Shown piece by piece: positions 1-9,000 of a DNA stretch of 64,000 nucleotides. The notes under the pieces are model-generated. The model was not told the origin of the DNA. It made no database searches and worked only from the letters and a program-made list of their open reading frames with translations. Every line of letters begins with the position of its first letter. Positions within the stretch are counted from its first letter, which is position 1. The stretch is from Enterovibrio norvegicus_B. Lineage in GTDB: Bacteria > Pseudomonadota > Gammaproteobacteria > Enterobacterales > Vibrionaceae. The position numbers and the translations under genes are program-made. The stretch is from the NCBI RefSeq assembly GCF_002876705.1, contig NZ_MDAG01000057.1, forward strand, positions 248,001 through 312,000. The letters are read 5' to 3'.

Positions 1-3000
1 CAAATCCAAGCCTATTTCAATGGTGAGGTATTGGATTCAGATTTGCCTTTGAATCTTGACGTTGCCCAGCTCCAAGAATTGATTCTGCAAGGTGTCGACC
101 CCACCGAACTTTTTGAAGAAGCAGCAGCCGGTGAAGCCGCTGAAGGTTCTTCGAATGCAGGCTTCGTCGTTATTGAGTACCTTAATGCCTCCACACTTGC
201 TGAAGCCGGGTTCGATACCACAGGACCGTCAGGTGATAGCAATATCATTCCAGACTTTTTTGGCGACGATGACAATCGCAACGACGGCGGCAATGATGGT
301 GGTGATACCACACCACCTGTTCCGCCTCCTCATGTTGATGGTGCTGGTGGCCAGCGCATTTCGCTTTCAGTCGATGAAGGTGATCTCGATAACTCACCTT
401 ACGGCACCCCGATCACGGCGGCGTTTACGATTGAAGCCGGCACTGAAGCGTTAAACCCCAGAACGCTGCAAATTGCGCCGAGTGCTTTAGCACAATTTGA
501 GACGGAATTGAGCACTATCACTTCAGGTGGTGAACCTGTCGTGTTCACACGTTCAAGCACGGCGTCCGGTGATACGGGTACGTTTACGCTGGTGGGGACG
601 GTTGATGGCGAAGTGGTCATCACCTTGACGGTGACGGCAACACAAGATGGCGATGATTTGGCTGTCAGTGCCACGCTGGAGCAATCTGCGCCGCTGGACC
701 ATTTGAGTGGTTCAGGGACATACATTGAAATCAATGGTGATGCGATCACCATTGATTTACCGCTACAAGTTGCCGATAGTTCCGGCGACTTGCTTCAAGA
801 ACCTGCGCAAATTCAGTTAGTCAGCAACGATGGTGCGGCCCCTGTTGTGGGTAATGCCAGCATTGAGATAGAAGAGCCGCAAAACAACCCAGTCAGCGAA
901 AAGCGCGAATCCACCACCGAAGGCATCGATCTTGGCAGTGACAATATCGCCAAAATTGAGTTCGACGATACACAAGCCAAGCTCGCTTTTGATGGTGTCA
1001 CCAGTCATGACCAAGAAACCTGGGTAGACACCTCTGTTGATGGTGTGGTGACACTACGCGTCGTTGGCTCGGATGAAGTCGTGCTTGAAATTTCGCTAAA
1101 AGCGCCTTCCGCGCCGGGTGAAACTGCAGCGTACGAAGTGACGCAATTTTTGCCTATCGACCAAGATGAAGATGTTGTCGGCGACGGTAACTTCGAACAG
1201 TCTACATTTACACTGCCGTTCAAGGTTTACGATAACGACGGCGATGTGAGCAATGATTCCGAGGTGACGTTCACCATTAAAGATGGTGTACCGACAACGG
1301 GTGGCGAGCGCCTGAATGCTGCCGGTGATCCAGAGGACTTCTTGTCTATTGACGAATCGGGCTCTAGCCAAGATACCTCTGAACGAAATTCAGCGACAGG
1401 TTCGTTTGATATTGAAGCGGCGTCGGACAAGTTGATGCCAGACACCTTGAGCATTGAAGACTTTGCATCGCTTCAAACAGAGTTGATGGAACTTCAGAAC
1501 AATGCGGGTGAAAACGTTGATGACGTGAGCTTGGTGGAGAGTACTGATGCAAGTGGCAATCGTGTTCTGACGATCACCGCATCTATTGGTGGCGAACCGG
1601 CATTGGAGTTTGTGTTTACTGCTACACAAGCTGCGGGCGCTATCGATGTCACGGTAGAAACGGCATTCCATCAATATACACCGCTTATTCATCCGCAAGA
1701 CCCAGATGCAGCGCAGCAAAGTGGTTATGTCACCGCGGATGACAATACCATTACCATCAAAATTCCGGTACAAATCCAAGACTCTGATGGCAATAGCCTC
1801 ATAAATCCTGATACGACGTTTGATCCAAGTGCACCAGACCACCAAGGTCGTGTGGTGACATTCGAAGTGACGGACAATGCAACCGCAACGGTGACTGAAA
1901 CGACTGTTGACGATATTACCGTTGATGAGAGCGGCATTGATAGTAGCGCCACTAGCCATCAGGGGTCCCAAGCCAGCGGCACATTGAATATCGACGATAC
2001 CAATGACAGTGGTGATCCAAACAGCTTGGATGTGCATGACGGCACGGGTGATACGCTAGAAGATTTCAACTTTGAAACTGATTATGTGACATACCCTGAT
2101 GGCCAGCCTGTCGAGTCGGGCGGCTTTCCTGTTCGTATGGAACAACGCCCCGAAGGCGATACCTTCCCGAAAACTTATTATGGCGTTGCAGATGATAATT
2201 CTGGTGACCTACGTGACGTCTATAAAGTGGTCCTCGCGTCAGATGGCACTTTCTCCTTTGAATTATTAGCAGGGCTTGATCACGCAGAAGGTGATGGTAT
2301 TAACACCTTAACCTTTAATCTGACCGCTTTCGCTACCGATGCTGACGGTGACGTTGCATCGAAAATCACTGTGCCGATTACCGTTACGGATGACATTCCA
2401 CGCACCGAAGGCAATTTGGCCATCGACATTGATGATCTCGATGTGGGTGCTATCTCGATTAATGTTTTTGAAATCACCGATCCCTCGCAAAATCCCGGTA
2501 TTGAAGATCTGCAAGGCGCAGATAGCGACACCTTAATCACCCGCATCTTTAACGGCGAAGAGTGGGTGGATGTGTCAACGCGTCGTGAATCTGAAATCGA
2601 TATCTTTTCAGAAGCAGATCCAAGCATTCATATCGGTACCGTTGTCATTGACCCAACAACCGATCCTGTTGGACAAATTACATTTACGTTGGCTGATGAA
2701 GAATTCACTGGCTCTATTGATCAGTCCCTTCGCTATGAAGTGACAGACGGCGATGGAGACAAAGTCGAAGGCAGCATTTCGCTGATCATTGACGTTGATG
2801 CGGCGGGTGGACAGAAGGTGTCACTGACCGTTAACGAAGGTGATTTGGATGACGCGACCTACAGTGAAGCATCAAGTTCAACCTTCGCCATTGAAGCGGG
2901 CACAGAACGTTTAGTGCCAGGGTCTCTGCAAATCGCACCAAGTGCACTTGCTTTGTTTGAGTCAGAACTGGCGACGATCACTGCAGGTGGCGAGCCAGTT

Positions 3001-6000
3001 GTCTTTACGCACAGCGTAGAAGGCGACGACGTCGGCACCTTTACCTTGGTTGGCAAAGTGGGTGATGAGGTCGTTGTGACGCTCACCGTCGTTGCCGAGC
3101 AAGACGGTAACAGTCTATCTGTCACGGCTACATTAGATCAGACGGCACCGCTGGACCATAGCTCGGGCACAGGTACTTACGTCAACATTGATGGTGACCA
3201 GCTAACTATTAACTTGCCGTTGCAAGTTGAGGATACGACGGGCGAATTGATGTTGGCGCCGGCTGAAATCACCATGGTCAGTAACGATGGTGCCCCCCCA
3301 AGCGTTGATGACGTAGCGATTGAAATTCAAGAACCTCAGCTCGACGCCACCGATCCTGTGGTTTCGTCTACGTCCGACGGTGTTGATTTGGGCAGTGATG
3401 AAATCAGCAAAATAGTGTTTGATGCAACGGCGGCTGAAAGCGCGTTTGACGGCATCACAAGCAATGGCGAAGAAACCTATGTTGATACGTCTGTCGAGGG
3501 TGTTCTCACACTGCGCGTAACGGGCACCGATGAAGCGGTACTCGAAATCGCAATGAAAGCGCCAGAATCAAGCGGCGATGATGTTTCTTATGAAGTGAAA
3601 CAGTTCCTTCCCTTCGACCAGAATGAAGACGTTAGCGGCGATGGCAATTTCGAGCAATCGACCTTTAACCTGCCATTTACTGTCTTTGACGCGGACGGCG
3701 ACGAGAGCAACAGCGCGGAAGTGAGCATTACCATTAAAGATGGTGTGCCAACAACCGGTGGTGAGCAACTGGATGGCAGCGGAAATCCTGTCGACATACT
3801 TGAGCTCAATGAGAATGTCACTACCCAAAATGCTTCAGAATCTAATTCTGCAACAGGCTCGTTCGATTTAATTGCTACATCCGACAAATTGGTGCCTGAT
3901 ACATTAAGTATTGAAGATTTTGCATCATTGCAGACCGAGTTGATGGAGCTGCAAAACAACGAGGGCGAGAACGTCGATAGCGTGACGCTGGTTGAAAGTG
4001 TCGACGGCGACGGTAATCGCGTGTTGACCGTTGCCGCATCTGTTGGTGGGGAAACAGTGCTTGAGTTTGTCTTTACTGCAACGCAAGCCGCAGACTCTCT
4101 CGATGTCACGGTAGAGACGGCTTTCCATCAATATGCGCCGTTGAATCACCCTCAGGATCCAGATGCTGCGCAGCAAGAGGGGGATGTGACGGCGAATGGC
4201 GACGTTATTTCAATCAAGATCCCTGTTCAAATTCTCGACACTGACGGCAACAGTCTGATTAATCCAGACAGCACTTACGACCCAAGCGCGCCAGACACGC
4301 AAGGGCGCATCGTCACGTTTGAAATTAAAGATGATCAAGTCGATACGGCAGAAGAAAGCACCGCCGATACGCTCACTGTGAATGAGAGCAGTATCGATGG
4401 CAGCGCGACAAGCCACCAAGGTTCTCAAGCCAGCGGTAACTTGAACATTGATGACACCAACGACAGTGGTAACCCTAACAACCTCGATACCAACGATGGT
4501 GCGGGTGACACGTTGAAGGATTTCAACTTTGAAACCGACTTCGTGACCTATCCGGATGGTCAGCCAGTGTTGTCCGGTGATTTTCCTGTTCGTATGGAGC
4601 AACGCCCTGAAGGTGACACCTTCCCGAAAACGTACGTCGGTTTTGCCGATGATAATTCCGGTGATGCACGCGATGTGTTCACCGTGGTTCTCGAATCTGA
4701 CGGTAGCTTCTCCTTTGAGTTGTTAGCGGGGCTTGATCACGCAGAAGGCGACGGCATCAATACCCTGAGCTTCAACTTGACGGCATTCGCGACGGATGCG
4801 GATGGTGACGTCGTTTCGCAAATCACCGTTCCAATCACAGTGACCGATGATGTTCCGCGTACCGAAGGCAACTTGGCCATCGAAATTGGCGACCTCGTTG
4901 GTACACCCGCGACGGTTTCACTGGATGTGTTTGAGATCACCGACCCATCACAAAACCCTGGCATTGAAGATCTCCAAGGCGCTGACAGCTCAACGCTGAT
5001 CACGCGTTTGTTCAACGGTATTGAATGGGTTGATGTGTCGACGCGCCGTGATTCAGAGATCGAAATTTACTCTGAAACCGATAATTCTATTCAAATTGGT
5101 ACGGTGGAAATTGACCCGCGCACTGACCCTGTCGGTCAAATTACCTTCACCTCGACCGATTCCAATGTGATTGGTTCTGTCGATCAAAATATCCTCTTCG
5201 AAGTGACCGATGCAGACGGTGATGTGGTTGAAGGCAGCATTGCGCTGACCATTGAAGACCAAACCCCCACCATTGTTGTGAACCCATCAGCGTCGGGAGA
5301 ACAGCAAGAAATCAGTGGCGTGGAAGACCAAGGTCAAGACAATACCGACACAGAAGCTGATGGCGTGACGCCTGCGAACGGCATTGCAATCAACATGCAG
5401 TTGAGCGTTGGGGATAATGATTTGGGCGAAGCGCTCGAAGAAAACGGCAGCTTAGTGCTCAACGGTGAAGTGACGCTCGCAACACGCGATGCGGCGGGCG
5501 ACATTGGTGGAACCTTCTATTTCAACGGCACCGCCATTACGCCTGATGGTGATGGCAACATCGTGTTTGATAGCACCATGTTCGAAGCCGTTGACGGTTC
5601 CGACCCTGTCACGTTTAACCTTGTGGGCATCACCTTTGTCCCAGACCCAGATTATTCATCGTACGACGACACTGATCTCATCGAGTTTGATGTCGAGCTA
5701 GAAGTGAATGGGCACGATCCTGTCTTTACGTCATCACCGATGCAGATCAACATTGATGGCATCGCCGATACACCAAGCATCACCTTGATTGGTGATGCCG
5801 CAGACGGTGTGTTCGAGATTCAAGAAGATCACAATCCGTTTGACCCGTTCAACCCTGAACCTTTCCGTCTAGGGGATTTAGTCAGCACCGAACTGCAAGA
5901 CACAGACGGTTCAGAAACATTGCGCCTTGAGATCACCCTGTCGCCAGACGTGGGTGAACTTCGAGGTGGACGCATTGTTCTTGAAGACGGTGTGTGGAAG

Positions 6001-9000
6001 TTGGCCGATCCGTCATTGCTGAGCGGTGTAAGCTTTACACCGGATGAAAATTTCAGTGGTGATATTACGGTCACCGTGAAAGCCATCTCGACAGAAAGTG
6101 ACCCAGCATCAGTCGATACTGCTGAGACGGACACTTCGTTCATCATTCGTGTTGAACCCGTCGCGGATGATGCTCGACTTACGACGCGACGCGTCTTTGG
6201 TACTGAAGATGCGGGTAACGCTGACCCAGACATTGCAGAGGGCAACACTGCCATTGCCCTCGGTAGTGCGATCACGTTGCAGTCGCTGGAAGATACCGAC
6301 GGTTCAGAGGAGCTGTTCGTTCGCATTTTTGATATTCCAGATGGTGCAGTGCTGCAACTGAATGATGGCACGACAATCACGCCACTCACTGATACTGACC
6401 GCGTGTCGATTGACGATTTGGACAAACTTGAAATTGTGCCTCCTGTGCACAGCAACGAAAACTTCACCTTGCAGGTTGAGGGTATCGTTGTAGACACAGC
6501 CACAGGCTCTGCTGACAGTGAACGTATCATTTCAGCTGAACCGATAGATGTCGTTATCACGGGTGTCGCTGATGTTCCCGTGTTTGACGTTAACAACCCG
6601 GGTACTGATGCCGGAGAATGGGCATTTGATACTGACACTGGCGTTGTGTCGACGACCGTGCCGGAAGATGGCCTCGCGGGTGACGGATTGGTTGCTGTCG
6701 ATTTCAATCTGGTGTCTGGAGAAAACGCGCTATCGCCGTCAGACACATCAGAATCTCTGTCTCTGATCATTTCAAATCTACCTGAGGGTTTGAGTTTTGT
6801 TCAAATCGACGGTAGCGGCGCAGAAACCGAAGTAGAAATTACCTTTGCGGGCTGGGTGACGAACGATGCGGGTGAATCCGTACAAAGCTATGTGATTGAC
6901 CACAGCGCGTTTGCAGATGGCAATGTTTATATCAAGTTGCCGCCAAACCTCACTGAAGATATCAAAATCGATGCGCGTTTAGTTGCCACGGAAAATGACG
7001 GTGATGAAGCCGTCTTAGACACGGCCATCGAAATCAAGATCGATACCCCTCAGATTGATGCCGAAGACTATGTGGAATCGACGTCCATCGGTAAAGAAGA
7101 TGAGTGGGTCGACATTAATTGGAAGCCCGACCTGTCAATCGCTGGTATTGATGAATCCAACGCACAAGGTGCGGAAGAGATCGTTGTCGGTGCTGTAATT
7201 TCGGGCTTTGAAGCCACTGACAGTGTTCAGTTGGTGAAAGGCACGGATGTGATCACCCTGACACCAACCGGTGGCACCATTGTGATCTCAGAAGCGCAAA
7301 TCACCGATGGTTATCAATTGCAGGTTAAACGCGCAGAAAACAGCGATGTAGACCTGACATTGAACACCGTCGTGACGGTAAGGCAGACTGATTTCGAAGA
7401 CCCTTCAATCTTCACAGAGAAAGACATTGAAGGCGTCGTGAACATTGATATTGAAGCCAAAGTAGAAGATGACGGTCTGTTGACCTTCGTTGATAGCGCT
7501 GGCAATTCAACGTCAACGCTGTCCACAGAGACTAACGGCGTGCTCGAGTTGAAGAATGCGATTCGATACGACGAACTCGATTTATCGAGTGATGAAGTGC
7601 CAATCAAAGTGGTTATCACCGATCTGGCTGAAGGGTTCTACGTCACTAACTCTCTCTATGATGGGAACGGCGGTTGGATCTTGAATGACCCAGACGATTT
7701 CAGCATCGTAGCCCCAGAAAACTCGAGCGGAACGACCACGTTTACAATGACGGCGCTGGTGGTTGATGAAGGTGACAACAACGAAGAAGATGTCAGCCTT
7801 CCGGTGCAGGTGAGTAGTAACACCATCACGTTGACGTACCAGAACGACACCGACACTGGCAATATTGCACAGGTTATCACTGTACCAACAGACCCTGTCG
7901 TGGCGACGGGTGATGAAGATAACCCTATCTCTTTGCAAAGTCTGGGCGAAGCGTTGAACGTAACCTGGCCAGCCACCGGTGACACCGAATTTGACCAAGT
8001 TTCATTTATCATCAAAGGCGAAGATTTGCCTGTAGGTGCTGTAGTTGGTGGGGCTAACTACCACGTTGAGACAGACATCTATGTGTTCGATCCACCGGGT
8101 ATGCAATCGTCAGGTAACCCTTACCCAGATGGTTTCGATCTGAGTGAGCTTACGATTACCGCACCTGATGATTTTGCGGGCGAACTGCAAATACCGATTT
8201 CCATTGTGAACGTGGATTCGTCGAGTGGTAATACGTCGACCTCTGACGTGATCGTGGAATTGCACGTTAACCCATTGGCAGACGTACTGCCGCCAGCGGG
8301 TGCAGAGCAGCCGAGCGACAATTCTACTGATTACAGCTTCTCGTTGACGGTGAAGGAAACACAAGGGCTTGATGAAAATCAGCAGCCAGTGACGGGAACG
8401 GCAACAGAAGAAGTGGTGGCTGGCGAAGCGCTAGAAGATGGCCTCGTCATTCTCAGCATCGCTGGTGCACTGGCCGATGAAGATGCTGTGAATGGTGAAG
8501 AAACGATTTCGAATGCCGTTTTGACCGTTGATGACAGCATGGGCAAATTTGTGCTGCCAGACGGCACTGAAAGCACGACCATTTCAATGGCAGGCATTGA
8601 TATTACAGATATCAAGTTTAAGCCTGCGCCAGACTTCAGTGGTGAAGTCACCATCGATGCGAGCCTTACCATTACGGACACGGCGACCATTGACGGTGCA
8701 CAAGTGTCAGACTCACGTGATGTCACTACGTCCTTCTCGTTTGATGTCACGCCCGTGAATGACACGGTCACCATCACGCAAGACGGTGTTGAACTCGCTG
8801 ACGGTGAAGTGATTGAGGTGGAAGGCACCGAAGATGTTTCTGGTGGTATTTCACTGGCTTCGATTGGCGCGTCTTTCAGTGATGTCGATGGGTCTGAAAC
8901 CTTGGCGTCGGTGATTGTCAGCAATGTACCTGAAGGCTTCACACTCAATGTGCCTGCATCGAATGCGGGTGAAGGGCAGTGGGTCATTGCCGCGGAAGAT

